Assembly (NCBI RefSeq): GCF_042434915.1 | Contig: NZ_CP170198.1 | Coordinates: forward strand, 496,001 to 560,000 | Source of the DNA: Aquimarina sp042434915 | Lineage (GTDB): Bacteria; Bacteroidota; Bacteroidia; Flavobacteriales; Flavobacteriaceae | Reading direction: 5' to 3' | Length of the DNA stretch: 64,000 bases | Shown: positions 49,032 through 58,445 of the stretch, piece after piece | Position numbering within the stretch: the stretch's first letter is position 1 | Layout of the letters: every line of letters starts with the position of its first letter | Translations under genes and position numbers: made by a program | The notes under the pieces: generated by a model | Database searches by the model: none | The model's input: only the letters and a program-made list of their open reading frames with translations | What the model was told of the DNA's origin: nothing

Positions 49032-49104
49032 TTTGATATAGTTTTCTTTATTAATGTTAAAACAACATTCGCGATTTTCGCCAGAGGTTATTTAAAACAG
49101 GGTG

Positions 49105-49134
49105 CAAAAATAAGTAATATTTGATAATATGCAA
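49105..49134 (-). promoter_or_regulatory. Promoter of rplS
   Basis: On the minus strand TTG (49132-49134), exactly 19 bases, TATTTTTG (49105-49112). A full consensus match, giving a leader of about 70 bases. Confidence 0.75.
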
Positions 49135-49167
49135 GTTATTGAGTAAAATAACTTTAGTGATGTTTAG

Positions 49168-49845
49168 TTAGTCATTAAGTAGATCAGGTCTTCGTTCTTT
49201 AGTTCTTTGGTAGGCTTGTTCTTCTCTCCAAGTTTCGATTTTTGGAAAATTTCCAGATGTTAATATTTCAGGAACTTTCCAACCTTTATATTCTGCAGGT
49301 CTTGTGTAGATAGGAGGAGCAAGCAAGTTATCTTGAAAAGAATCGGTTAGGGCAGAGGTTTCATTACCGAGTACTCCTGGGATTAAACGAATTATAGCAT
49401 CACATAAAATTAAGGCACCTAATTCACCTCCCGATAATACATAGTCTCCTATAGAGATCTCTCGTGTTATAAAATGGTCTCTTACACGTTGGTCAACACC
49501 TTTGTAATGGCCACAAAGTATAATGATATTTTTGACTAGTGACAATTGATTGGCGCTACCTTGATTTAATGTTTCACCATCGGGTGTCATGTAAATTACT
49601 TCGTCGTATTCACGATCGGCTTTTAACGCAGTAATACACTTGTCAATTGGTTCTATCATCATTACCATACCAGCACCACCTCCAAATTGATAGTCATCAA
49701 TTTGTTTATAATTATCGGTAACGTAATCTCTGAGATTATGAAAGTTCACCTCTACAAGTCCTTTTTCAATCGATCGCTTCATAATTGAAGCTTCAAAAGG
49801 GCTTTTAAGCAACTCTGGTACAACTGTGATAATATCAATACGCAT
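49168..49845 (-). CDS. trmD: tRNA (guanine-N1)-methyltransferase
   Basis: 225 residues. It methylates G37 of tRNAs to prevent frameshifting. The SPOUT trefoil knot is visible: MRIDIITVVPELL, FGGGAGMVMMIEP, LCGHYKGVDQRV, ISIGDYVLSGGELGAL and the C-terminal RPAEYKGWKVPEIL. Upstream lies an unrelated membrane coiled-coil protein; downstream is rplS. Confidence 0.98.
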   Translation of the reverse strand: MRIDIITVVPELLKSPFEASIMKRSIEKGLVEVNFHNLRDYVTDNYKQIDDYQFGGGAGMVMMIEPIDKCITALKADREYDEVIYMTPDGETLNQGSANQLSLVKNIIILCGHYKGVDQRVRDHFITREISIGDYVLSGGELGALILCDAIIRLIPGVLGNETSALTDSFQDNLLAPPIYTRPAEYKGWKVPEILTSGNFPKIETWREEQAYQRTKERRPDLLND

Positions 49846-49902
49846 CCTTATATTATTTTGATAAATGACAGCAAAGATGCGAAGAATATTGAGAAAAAAG
49901 GG

Positions 49903-50526
49903 TTAATTAGCTCCTGTTTTGCGTTGTTTATTTAGCTCATCTTGTAATTTGCGCATAACTTTTTGTTCTCGTTCTAAAGCTCTACGACGATGATCTTCAA
50001 ATTCGGCTTCTGTCTCTGCCAAATTTTTCTTAGCTTCCAAAGTTACTGCATTACTGTTCTTAAATTTGAATATAAAAAATCCGAGAAGCGCTAAGATGAC
50101 TGCTACAATAGCCCACATCATTGTTTTGTAGCTTGCTTTTGTCATGTTTACACCCAAAAAATTCATAGTATCTTTCTCTTCGGTAATCGAAACTAGATTT
50201 TGATTAGTAGCACTAAGATTTTGCTGTAGCTCGTTAATTTTACTTTCTTGATCTGATATGCGTTGATTCGAGGTGGTTAGACGATTTTCCAGACTTTTAA
50301 GAGTATCTAGAGTGTTAGTTTTGAGTTGATCAATCCATACACGTTTAACGACTTTATATTCCTGGTATCTGCCTGATTTTTTTATTACTGTGCTAAATTG
50401 TTTTTCAATATTTGCTTGTTTTAGTGCTTGATCAGCAGACATATCTTCTTGTTCTTCTTGAGCAAAAGAATCTTGAAAAAATGATATGGATAGAATTAAA
50501 ACTAGTAAATACTTAGGTAAAGTCAT
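49903..50526 (-). CDS. Membrane-anchored coiled-coil protein next to trmD
   Basis: 207 residues. Signal peptide 1-22 (ending DSFAQ), then a helical region with a coiled coil (about 75-118). One transmembrane segment follows (about 133-153, MWAIVAVILALLGFFIF), then a charged C-terminal coiled coil rich in E, R and K. Topology would put the N-terminal half outside the cytoplasm. Homologues in this position are sometimes labelled as tRNA methyltransferases in databases by proximity; nothing in the sequence supports that. Function unknown. Confidence 0.78.
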   Translation of the reverse strand: MTLPKYLLVLILSISFFQDSFAQEEQEDMSADQALKQANIEKQFSTVIKKSGRYQEYKVVKRVWIDQLKTNTLDTLKSLENRLTTSNQRISDQESKINELQQNLSATNQNLVSITEEKDTMNFLGVNMTKASYKTMMWAIVAVILALLGFFIFKFKNSNAVTLEAKKNLAETEAEFEDHRRRALEREQKVMRKLQDELNKQRKTGAN

Positions 50527-50702
50527 TGTTGTCTTTTAGTTGAATTATTAATTACGTTCACTAACGATAATAAATATACAATATTGTAAGCTATTACAAA
50601 CATTTTTAAACAAAAACTAGTATTCAGTTTTTGCCTAGTTTACTCTATTGATTTTTATTTATTTACGAGTTTTTACTTAACTTTTGCTTTTAGATTTTTT
50701 CT

Positions 50703-51803
50703 TTATTTTTTATCTTTAGGACGCTCTGCGTCTTCAAAATCAATGTTCTGGTCAACATCGCCTTTATAGGCTTTTATCCATCCGTTCTTAATAATATTAA
50801 AAATTGTTGGCCATACACCAGCTTCCACTTTGTTAAGATCTCCTTCGATAGGAATTCGTGTTGCTATTGTGTTTTGTTTTTGATTTTTCAAAATAAATTT
50901 AAAAAACCCTACAAAACCTTCCCATAAGGTACCTAAGAAACTATCTTCTTTTCCTATTAACTTGCTGTTTTTTAACAGTGGTTTTAGGTAGCCTTTGAGG
51001 TAACCATCTGCGATGGCTACTTCGCTATATAGTTCAAATTGTCCTTCATTAAAGTCAATGCCAGCATAGTGTTTTGTCATATCATTAAGGGCGGTAGCCT
51101 GTGCGTTTTTTAAACGCATATTAATGTCCAAATCAGGAATTTGTTTAAAAATATCCATTTGGCCATCTAGTGAAAAATCACCTTGACCTATGGATACACC
51201 ATTTGCAGTTATCGTAGAAGGTAGTTTTTTATCTGTTCTTATTACATTTTTTAAATTCTCTGCTATGATCTTAAGTTGGTTGATATGTAAATCAATCTTG
51301 GGATTGGTGGATACTTGTACGAACGCTATTTTGCCATCGGTAACTTCAAAATGGTTAATATCAATGGGGACTAGATCGGTGAGTGCTTTGGTCCAGTCTT
51401 CAACGTTAGCATCCTCTGCAGAATTTTTTTGTTGGTCTTCAAAAACGTATATAACCTCTGGCTGTAGCATAAAAATTTCACTCACAATTTTACCTTTAAA
51501 CAGGGATTTCCACTCTATAGAAATATCTGTTTTCGGAAAATTTAAGAAAGGAACTTGACTTTCTGCATTTACTTTATTTAAAAACAGGTTTTCTATGACA
51601 TAGCCACCTCTCCAGAGTGCAAGATCCACGTCTTCTACTTTACCATAATAACCTGGTATCGCTGCAAGTGTATTATTAATTCTTTGCTCAATATAATACG
51701 GTAAAAATAGTCTGATAACAATTAGGAGTATGATAATTACAACAGGTATATAGTTACGTTTTTTCTTAAATTGACTACGCTTTATTGAATCTGTTTTGGT
51801 CAT
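50703..51803 (-). CDS. AsmA/DUF748-like membrane-anchored protein
   Basis: 366 residues. A basic N-terminus (KRSQFKKKRNY) precedes one transmembrane segment (about 19-39). The rest lies outside the cytoplasm and is beta-rich: VEDVDLALWRGGYVIENLFL, FPKTDISIEWKSLFKGKIV, then FEVTDGKIAFVQV. These match DUF748/AsmA-type bridge-like proteins of the cell envelope. Related proteins are implicated in lipid movement between membranes; this one is short, so its role is open. Last 20 residues are charged. Confidence 0.78.
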   Translation of the reverse strand: MTKTDSIKRSQFKKKRNYIPVVIIILLIVIRLFLPYYIEQRINNTLAAIPGYYGKVEDVDLALWRGGYVIENLFLNKVNAESQVPFLNFPKTDISIEWKSLFKGKIVSEIFMLQPEVIYVFEDQQKNSAEDANVEDWTKALTDLVPIDINHFEVTDGKIAFVQVSTNPKIDLHINQLKIIAENLKNVIRTDKKLPSTITANGVSIGQGDFSLDGQMDIFKQIPDLDINMRLKNAQATALNDMTKHYAGIDFNEGQFELYSEVAIADGYLKGYLKPLLKNSKLIGKEDSFLGTLWEGFVGFFKFILKNQKQNTIATRIPIEGDLNKVEAGVWPTIFNIIKNGWIKAYKGDVDQNIDFEDAERPKDKK

Positions 51804-51875
51804 TTATATGGATTTTAGCACTGCAAAATACTACAACGCCGAGTTTGAACCAGTTAACAAAGTCATAAAACAAAA

Positions 51876-51901
51876 AAGGTGCTACAAAAATGTAGCACCT
51901 T
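51876..51901 (-). terminator. Terminator of the GAPDH gene
   Basis: Perfect 11-bp stem AAGGTGCTACA / TGTAGCACCTT, loop AAAA, followed on the minus strand by TTTTTTG. 22 bases after the stop. Confidence 0.9.
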
Positions 51902-51922
51902 ACATTTGTGATTTTACAAGGA

Positions 51923-53371
51923 TTAGTAATAGGTATAACGTCTTACTTTTGCAATGTACTTTGATAAGCGAATTACTTGATGGCTGTAACCATATTCATT
52001 ATCATACCAGACATATAAAACAGCATTTTCTCCTGAGTTATCTACAATTGTAGCATTACTGTCGTATATTGATGGAGCTGAGGATCCTACAATATCGCTT
52101 GATACTAATTCATTATCAAGAGAGTATTTGATTTGCTCAACTAAATTTCCTTCTAAAGCATATTTTTTTATTGCTTCATTCATAGTTTCAACAGAAGCTT
52201 TTTTGGATAAATGGAGATTAAGAATTGCCAAAGATCCATTAGGAACTGGTACACGAATAGCGTTTGATGTAAGTTTGCCTTCAAAACTAGGAAGCGCTTT
52301 GGATACAGCTTTTCCTGCTCCTGTTTCTGTTATTACCATATTGAGAGCAGCTGCACGGCCTCTTCTGTATTTTTTATGCATATTATCGACCAAGTTTTGA
52401 TCGTTTGTATAGGCGTGGATTGTTTCCAAATGTCCATTGGTTACTCCAAATGTATCTTCGATAACTTGTAGGATAGGAGTGATGGCATTGGTTGTGCATG
52501 ATGCTGCCGAGAATATGTCAACAGTATCAGGATTATGTTCTTTGTGATTTACACCATGCACGATATTAGGAATTCCTTTCCCCGGTGCAGTTAATAATAC
52601 TTTATCTGCTCCTTTTGATTTTAGGTGTCTGCTTAATTCTTCTTTATCTCTAAAAGCACCCGTATTGTCGATAATTAGAGCATCATCAATACCGTAAGTT
52701 GTATAATCGATCTCCTCTGGTGCATTGGCGCTAATGATACGTACAGTAGTACCGTTGATTAATAAGGACTCATTTTCTAAATCAATTTCTACCGTTCCTG
52801 CAAAATCTCCATGTACAGAATCACTGCGTAGCAAGGAAGCACGTTTTTCTAGTACATCTTGAGTTATCGCGCCACGAGTTACAATTGCGCGTAATCGTAA
52901 TTGACTTCCTCTTCCTGTAATGGTCATTAACTCACGAGCAACCAAACGCCCAATACGACCAAAGCCGTAGAGTACTACATCTTTTGGCGTAATCGTTTTG
53001 AATTCTTTTGCATCCTTTAATTTCTCCATGATAAAAGCAGATGCGGACTCAAATTGACTTCCGGCCAAGTGAAATTCATATGTAAGTTTACCAATATCTA
53101 ATTTTGCTGGAGGAAGATCCATTTGTTTGATAGCTTGGGCAATCTCGACAGAGTCAAAAATTGAAATTGGCTTTTGAACAAATTTGCCAGCGTATTCGTG
53201 AAGATTCAGAATTTCGCTAACATTTTTATCTATTAATTGATTACGAAACAAAACCAATTCAATAGAATTGTCATACCATAAATCACTTACTGTTTTAATA
53301 AATGCTACCGTGGCACGACGTCTGTCTGCTTGGAAAGCTAATTCCTTTTCATAAACTTCGTTAGAGCTCAT
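51923..53371 (-). CDS. gap: Glyceraldehyde-3-phosphate dehydrogenase with N-terminal extension
   Basis: 482 residues from the ATG at 53371. A longer reading to 53485 runs through both the -7 element and the terminator of the upstream gene, so it is rejected. An extra helical region (1-130) precedes the dinucleotide fold at VVLYGFGRIGRLVA (133-146). The catalytic Cys292 is in SAASCTTNAITP, and the C-terminal WYDNEYGYS is intact. Glycolytic/gluconeogenic enzyme; NAD or NADP preference is not clear. Normal GAPDH is about 335 residues, so the extension is notable, though such long forms occur elsewhere. Confidence 0.93.
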   Translation of the reverse strand: MSSNEVYEKELAFQADRRRATVAFIKTVSDLWYDNSIELVLFRNQLIDKNVSEILNLHEYAGKFVQKPISIFDSVEIAQAIKQMDLPPAKLDIGKLTYEFHLAGSQFESASAFIMEKLKDAKEFKTITPKDVVLYGFGRIGRLVARELMTITGRGSQLRLRAIVTRGAITQDVLEKRASLLRSDSVHGDFAGTVEIDLENESLLINGTTVRIISANAPEEIDYTTYGIDDALIIDNTGAFRDKEELSRHLKSKGADKVLLTAPGKGIPNIVHGVNHKEHNPDTVDIFSAASCTTNAITPILQVIEDTFGVTNGHLETIHAYTNDQNLVDNMHKKYRRGRAAALNMVITETGAGKAVSKALPSFEGKLTSNAIRVPVPNGSLAILNLHLSKKASVETMNEAIKKYALEGNLVEQIKYSLDNELVSSDIVGSSAPSIYDSNATIVDNSGENAVLYVWYDNEYGYSHQVIRLSKYIAKVRRYTYY

Positions 53372-53406
53372 ATTGTGTTGTGTTTTTACTAGGATGAAAT
53401 TTCGTG

Positions 53407-53414
53407 CAAAAGTA
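53407..53414 (-). promoter_or_regulatory. Candidate -7 element for the GAPDH gene
   Basis: Minus strand reads TACTTTTG, an exact TAnnTTTG match, 35 bases before the ATG at 53371. Confidence 0.5.
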
Positions 53415-53452
53415 TATATTTCAATCGTTTTCGAGAAAGAAATTTGAATAAA

Positions 53453-53482
53453 AAATCCCAATATGCTTAGATATCGGGATTT
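53453..53482 (-). terminator. Terminator of the HtrA protease gene
   Basis: 12-bp stem with one mismatch (AAATCCCAATAT / ATATCGGGATTT), 6-base loop, then TTTTTT on the minus strand. 20 bases after the protease stop. Confidence 0.82.
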
Positions 53483-53502
53483 CATTTAATACGTCGTTTA
53501 CT

Positions 53503-54921
53503 TTAATTAAATATAAATTCGCGCTTTGTTCCATTGCGATCTACCAAACTTATTATAATATCTTCATTTTCAGATTTACTTTCAATGATGTTTTTTACAT
53601 CTAAAACAGAATTTATTTTTTTGTTATCGACCTCTGTAATAACAATGCCTTTTAAATCATAGCGTTGCATTCTAGAACTTAGTGACTTGTTTATAACAAC
53701 ACCATGCGTTAAATTGAATTTTTCTAAATATCCTTTTGGAGGATTTATAACTTCTACACCAACATCTTTTATATGATATACCTGGATCTCATATTTTGAA
53801 AGTGTCACGGGAAACGTTAATTCTTTACTTTTTCTAAGAATTTTGACCTGTATAACATCATCAGGACGTTTACTGTTTACATATCCAGTTAAATCTGCAA
53901 ATTTACGGATAGGTAGTCCGTCAATTTCTTTTATTAAGTCTCCTTCTTTTAAGCCTGCCTTTTTTGCGCCACTATCTTCATCTACATAAGCAACGAATAC
54001 ACCTTGGGCATCTTTTAAGTCGTATGCTTCTATAGCTTTTGGTGTTATGTTTCCACCGCGTATTCCTAGAATACCCCGTTGTACCTCTCCAAATTCAATA
54101 ATGTCGTCAATAATTTTCTTAGCATTGTTCGAAGGAACCGCAAAAGCATATCCTACATAACTTCCTGTTTGAGATGTGATTGCAGTGTTTATGCCAATGA
54201 GTTCTCCTTTGCTATTAACCAAAGCACCCCCGCTATTTCCTGGATTGATCGCTGCGTCTGTTTGAATAAATGATTGAACGTTATCATCATATTCATTCAA
54301 ATCTCTTGATTTAGCACTTATAATGCCTGCTGTCACAGTCGAAGTCAAATTAAAAGGATTACCTACTGCAAGAACCCATTCACCAATTTTGGCAGCATTA
54401 CTGTCTCCAAAAGGTATATACGTTAATTTTTCTTCAGATTCTATTTTAAGTAACGCAATGTCGGATTGCGGCGATGTACCAACAACTTCTGCCTTATACG
54501 ATTTATTATTATTTAGTGTTACTTCTAATTCTGATGCTCCAGCAATTACATGATTATTTGTAATAATGTAACCATCCTCGGTAATAATAACTCCAGAACC
54601 CGCTCCTTGTATACGACGCTCTTGAGAGGAGCCACCACCATTACGTAAAAATTCCATTAAATTACGGGGTGTCCTAGTGGTACCATATTGTTTAACATGC
54701 ACAACTGCATTCACTGTCTTTTGTGCAGCTACAGTAAAATCAATATTCGTAGAAGCATAGGAAGATGTAGTGGGTGTGTATGCGGTAGGAATATAGGGCG
54801 ATTGTGATGTAGTGGGTGTTGATACTATAGAGGTTTCTTTCTCAATAAAAAATTTGTACGCAGCTAAGGTTATCCCACCTGCGAGTACAGCTACAACTAG
54901 TAAACTCAAAAATTTTCTCAT
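53503..54921 (-). CDS. Do-family (HtrA/Deg) periplasmic serine protease
   Basis: 472 residues. N-terminal membrane/signal segment (1-22), then a Ser/Thr-rich linker. The trypsin-like domain has His124 (TNNHVI), Asp154 (SDIALLKI) and Ser230 (NPGNSGGAL), so the triad is intact. Two PDZ domains follow (about 275-380 and 385-470). These proteases degrade or refold damaged envelope proteins. Single gene with its own terminator. Confidence 0.96.
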   Translation of the reverse strand: MRKFLSLLVVAVLAGGITLAAYKFFIEKETSIVSTPTTSQSPYIPTAYTPTTSSYASTNIDFTVAAQKTVNAVVHVKQYGTTRTPRNLMEFLRNGGGSSQERRIQGAGSGVIITEDGYIITNNHVIAGASELEVTLNNNKSYKAEVVGTSPQSDIALLKIESEEKLTYIPFGDSNAAKIGEWVLAVGNPFNLTSTVTAGIISAKSRDLNEYDDNVQSFIQTDAAINPGNSGGALVNSKGELIGINTAITSQTGSYVGYAFAVPSNNAKKIIDDIIEFGEVQRGILGIRGGNITPKAIEAYDLKDAQGVFVAYVDEDSGAKKAGLKEGDLIKEIDGLPIRKFADLTGYVNSKRPDDVIQVKILRKSKELTFPVTLSKYEIQVYHIKDVGVEVINPPKGYLEKFNLTHGVVINKSLSSRMQRYDLKGIVITEVDNKKINSVLDVKNIIESKSENEDIIISLVDRNGTKREFIFN

Positions 54922-55051
54922 CTTCTTTCTCTTTTTTTAAATTTAACACGTACTCTAATTGACTAAAAATAACTTTAAAAATTACAATTAAAGTATAAAA
55001 TAATTACATTTTAACGCGATCTTAACAATGAAAATATGTCAACAATCTTTG

Positions 55052-55059
55052 TACCTTTG
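55052..55059 (+). promoter_or_regulatory. Candidate -7 element for dapF
   Basis: TACCTTTG followed by C, an exact TAnnTTTG match, 17 bases before the dapF ATG. Confidence 0.55.
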
Positions 55060-55076
55060 CGGTTTAAGTATATTTC

Positions 55077-55865
55077 ATGACCATTACATTTTATAAATAT
55101 CAAGGAACAGGAAATGATTTTATAATCATTGATAATCGACAACGTATAATCTCCAAAAATGATACCAAAAAAGTAGCAAGACTTTGTGACAGAAAATTTG
55201 GTATTGGAGCAGATGGATTGATGCTACTAGAAAAGTCAGAGGATCCAAAAGATGATTTTAAAATGGTATACTTTAATGCAGATGGTAATGAAAGTTCTAT
55301 GTGCGGAAATGGAGGGAGATGTTTAGTTGCATTCGCACATAAACTAGGGATTATAACAGATACAGCTACATTTACAGCAGTTGATGGTAAACATTATGCT
55401 ACTATTAAAGATTTTATTGTTAATCTTCAAATGCAAGATGTGACCACCGTTGACATATTTGAATCACATGTCTTTCTCGATACAGGATCGCCTCATCATA
55501 TCTCATTAGTAGATGATGTTGCTATGCTTGATGTTGTAGCTATAGGGAAAGGAATCAGAAATGGAGCTCCATATTTCGAAACAGGCACAAATGTCAACTT
55601 TGTAGAGCAAAAAGCTTCTAATCATTATAAAGTTCGCACCTATGAAAGAGGAGTAGAGGATGAGACCTTATCTTGTGGAACAGGAGTAACGGCTGCTGCT
55701 TTGGCAATGCATGCTACAAATAGAACATCTGACAATAGGATTAGAATCGATACGTTAGGAGGAGAATTACAGGTATCATTTACTACAACTAACAACGGGC
55801 AGTATACAGATGTAATTTTAAGTGGCCCTGCGGTTTTTGTCTTTAAAGGAGTGATCGAATGGTAA
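55077..55865 (+). CDS. dapF: Diaminopimelate epimerase
   Basis: 262 residues. It converts LL- to meso-diaminopimelate, the last step before lysine and a building block of peptidoglycan. The two catalytic cysteines are Cys76 (SSMCGNGGRC) and Cys200 (ETLSCGTGVTAAA). The N-terminus FYKYQGTGNDFIIID is typical. The stop overlaps the start of the next gene by 7 bases, so dapF, the acetyltransferase and mltG form one unit devoted largely to the cell wall. Confidence 0.98.
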   Translation: MTITFYKYQGTGNDFIIIDNRQRIISKNDTKKVARLCDRKFGIGADGLMLLEKSEDPKDDFKMVYFNADGNESSMCGNGGRCLVAFAHKLGIITDTATFTAVDGKHYATIKDFIVNLQMQDVTTVDIFESHVFLDTGSPHHISLVDDVAMLDVVAIGKGIRNGAPYFETGTNVNFVEQKASNHYKVRTYERGVEDETLSCGTGVTAAALAMHATNRTSDNRIRIDTLGGELQVSFTTTNNGQYTDVILSGPAVFVFKGVIEW

Positions 55866-56389
55866 CATTAAAGGGAGAATTAATTTATTTAAGAGCTTTA
55901 GAGCCAACAGATCTAGAATTTATTTATGCTATAGAAAATGATGAGAAAGTATGGGAGGTTAGCTCCACCCAAACTCCTTATTCACGATTTTTGATAAAAC
56001 AATATCTAGAAAATTCTCATCAAGATATATATGAGGCAAAACAATTGCGTTTGGTAATTTGTACTTATGACGATGCGATTTTAGGATTAATCGATTTGTA
56101 TAATTTTAATCCTACCCATGCTCGTGTAGGTGTTGGTATATTAATAGCCGAAACAGCTAATAGGGGTAAAGGTTACGGATCAGAAGCATTACAATTAGTG
56201 ATACAATATGTGTTTACCTATCTTCATGTGCACCAATTGTATGCAAATATAGCTGAAAAGAATAGTAGGAGTTTAAAGCTTTTTGAGGCTAATGGGTTTA
56301 AAAAAGTAGGAATTAAAAAAGATTGGAATCGCGATAAAGATGGATTTCAAAATGAATTGTTATATCAATTAATAAAGGTATGTATATAA
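55859..56389 (+). CDS. GNAT-family N-acetyltransferase
   Basis: 176 residues, RimJ/RimL-like. Begins LKGELIYLRALEPTDLEFIY and carries the acetyl-CoA loop in ANRGKGYGSEALQL and the late NSRSLKLFEANGFKKVG motif. Substrate unknown; may acetylate an amine on a protein, amino acid or sugar. Overlaps dapF by 7 and mltG by 10 bases, so it is translationally coupled to both. Confidence 0.9.
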   Translation: MVTLKGELIYLRALEPTDLEFIYAIENDEKVWEVSSTQTPYSRFLIKQYLENSHQDIYEAKQLRLVICTYDDAILGLIDLYNFNPTHARVGVGILIAETANRGKGYGSEALQLVIQYVFTYLHVHQLYANIAEKNSRSLKLFEANGFKKVGIKKDWNRDKDGFQNELLYQLIKVCI

Positions 56390-57423
56390 AAAGAATTTTA
56401 TTGATTATTGGGTTAATAGGAATGATTGCAGGTGGTGTTTTTGCTTACTATGTATATACTGCAGTATTTACTCCTAATACTAAATTTGAAGGGAAGACAG
56501 CAGCGGTATACATTCCTTCAAACACCACATATACCGAATTTATAGAATTAATAAGTCCTTATATTAAAGATATTTACAGCTTTGATCGAATAGCTAGGAG
56601 AAAGGGGTATATTCAAAATATCAAAGCAGGACATTTTATCCTTACCCAGGATCAAAACAACAATCAAATTGTCAATACGCTAAGAAGTGCAAATATTCCT
56701 ATTAAAGTTACATTTAACAACCAAGAACGCTTAGAGAATTTAGCTGGTAGAGTGGCAGAACAAATAGAGGCAGATAGCTTATCATTATTAAGAGCTTTTA
56801 AGGATTCTGTTTTTTTACAGAAAAACGGGTTTACAAAAGCAAACGCATTAGGGATGTATATTCCTAACAAATATGAGTTTTTTTGGAATACTTCAGCTGA
56901 AAAATTTAGGGAGCGTATGTTAAAAGAATATCATTCTTTTTGGAACGATGTACGACAAGCCAAAGCAAAGAAAAGTGGACTTACGAGACATCAAGTAGCA
57001 GTTATCGCGTCAATTGTTCAAAAAGAAACTGCGCGTATAGATGAGCGCCCTCGCGTAGCTGGTGTATACATGAATCGCTATAAGAATGGCTGGAAACTGG
57101 ATGCTGATCCAACCGTTATCTACGCGATTAAAGACAAAAATAACGATTGGGATATGGTTATTAAACGCGTGTTGTATAAAGATTTAGAAATCGATAGTCC
57201 ATATAATACTTATAAGAATAGCACCTTGCCTCCTGGTCCGATTGCAATGCCCGATATTTCATCTATTGATGCGGTTTTAAATTATGAATCACATGATTAT
57301 TATTTTTTTGTAGCGAATGTGGCTAAACCTGGGTATCATATGTTCGCAAAAAATATGGCTCAGCATAATCGCAACAAAGCGCAATATGTAAAATGGATAA
57401 ATAATCAAAAAATTAGAAGGTAA
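56380..57423 (+). CDS. mltG: Endolytic transglycosylase MltG
   Basis: 347 residues. One N-terminal transmembrane segment (about 5-27), then a LysM-like subdomain and the YceG catalytic domain with Glu216 (IVQKETARI), PRVAGVYMNRY, LDADPTVIYA, and SPYNTYKNSTLPPGPIAMP in the C-terminal part. It cuts nascent glycan strands and is thought to release them from synthases. Position after dapF supports a peptidoglycan operon. Confidence 0.96.
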   Translation: MYIKRILLIIGLIGMIAGGVFAYYVYTAVFTPNTKFEGKTAAVYIPSNTTYTEFIELISPYIKDIYSFDRIARRKGYIQNIKAGHFILTQDQNNNQIVNTLRSANIPIKVTFNNQERLENLAGRVAEQIEADSLSLLRAFKDSVFLQKNGFTKANALGMYIPNKYEFFWNTSAEKFRERMLKEYHSFWNDVRQAKAKKSGLTRHQVAVIASIVQKETARIDERPRVAGVYMNRYKNGWKLDADPTVIYAIKDKNNDWDMVIKRVLYKDLEIDSPYNTYKNSTLPPGPIAMPDISSIDAVLNYESHDYYFFVANVAKPGYHMFAKNMAQHNRNKAQYVKWINNQKIRR

Positions 57424-57655
57424 TATCTCTTAAATTTACATAACATAATCATAAATTTTATCTATAGATTTAACAAATCCTCTAGGGTTATGAGTAGATA
57501 TTATGGAATTGTATAAGTGGTGTTTTAGTGTGTGATCTCCCATTTTTATTGACCTTGCCTATGCGATAGTACAGCTTGTTTGTTGGTGTAATCTATTGTT
57601 TTTCAATATTATAAATACTTTAACACAGGTTAAAGAACTATCAAAAAAAAGATCG

Positions 57656-57663
57656 TATATTTG
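57656..57663 (+). promoter_or_regulatory. Candidate -7 element for the transglycosylase-like gene
   Basis: TATATTTG followed by CAC, an exact TAnnTTTG match, 59 bases before the chosen ATG. Confidence 0.55.
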
Positions 57664-57722
57664 CACGGCAAAAATTTAAGTAGATGGGGACATCTTTTGA
57701 TGGCTACTTAGAAATTTTTTAT

Positions 57723-58367
57723 ATGATAAAAAAGGTATTAGTATTATCAATAGTGTTACTTATAGGTGGAGGTTTATTACCTAGTTTCACAAACAAGAAA
57801 AAGGTAGATTTTAGTGAGTATAGCACTTCGGGTTTAGATCTATTTTATATAGCACCAAATTTTAATGAAATTGAAGACGAATCTTTAGATTCTTTTATTT
57901 CACCAAATCTAGGTAAGTCTTACATCGGTTTTAAGGAAGCTGTTGCTTTTAAAGAATCTAGAGGGGATTATACGGTTATTAATCAATTTGGATATTTAGG
58001 TAAGTACCAGTTTGGCAAAGGTACGCTTGCTTTAATCGGTATTTATGATACAAAAGCATTTTTAAACTCACCAGAACTTCAAGAAAAAGCTTTTTATGCA
58101 AATGCTTCTAGAAATAAATGGGTATTACGTCGTGATATAAATTGGTTTGTTGGGCGCACTATGAATGGTGTAGAAATAACAGAATCTGGTATTTTGGCTG
58201 CAGCGCACTTGGCAGGTCCTGGTGCTGTCAAAGAGTACTTACGAAGCGGAGGAGTTTCTGGTTTTGAAGATGCTTTTGGTACAACCATACGATACTACAT
58301 GAAAAGATTTATGGGCTATGATACATCTACTATTATTGCTGACAGAAAGGCTAAAGTTTCTCTCTAA
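57723..58367 (+). CDS. Exported lysozyme-fold / lytic-transglycosylase-like protein
   Basis: About 214 residues from the ATG at 57723, chosen because MIKKVLVLSIVLLIGGG forms the signal peptide; an ATG at 57684 adds 13 unlikely residues. A lysozyme-like domain follows: FKEAVAFKESRGDYTVIN carries a Glu in the place of the transglycosylase catalytic acid, and FGYLGKYQFGKGTL resembles the GxxQ segment. Databases often call relatives 'LysM peptidoglycan-binding', but I see no LysM repeat. Probable periplasmic wall enzyme. It has its own promoter after mltG. Confidence 0.75.
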   Translation: MIKKVLVLSIVLLIGGGLLPSFTNKKKVDFSEYSTSGLDLFYIAPNFNEIEDESLDSFISPNLGKSYIGFKEAVAFKESRGDYTVINQFGYLGKYQFGKGTLALIGIYDTKAFLNSPELQEKAFYANASRNKWVLRRDINWFVGRTMNGVEITESGILAAAHLAGPGAVKEYLRSGGVSGFEDAFGTTIRYYMKRFMGYDTSTIIADRKAKVSL

Positions 58368-58445
58368 TATTAACTAGGTTTTTATGGATTTATTGTAATC
58401 TGCTAAAGATTTTTAATTTTAAGAATTTAGCTATATTAATCCAAA

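Noticed and set aside
53372..53485. N-terminal extension of the GAPDH frame by 38 codons
   Set aside because: It runs through the terminator of the HtrA gene (53453-53482) and the -7 element (53407-53414), so it is very unlikely to be translated.
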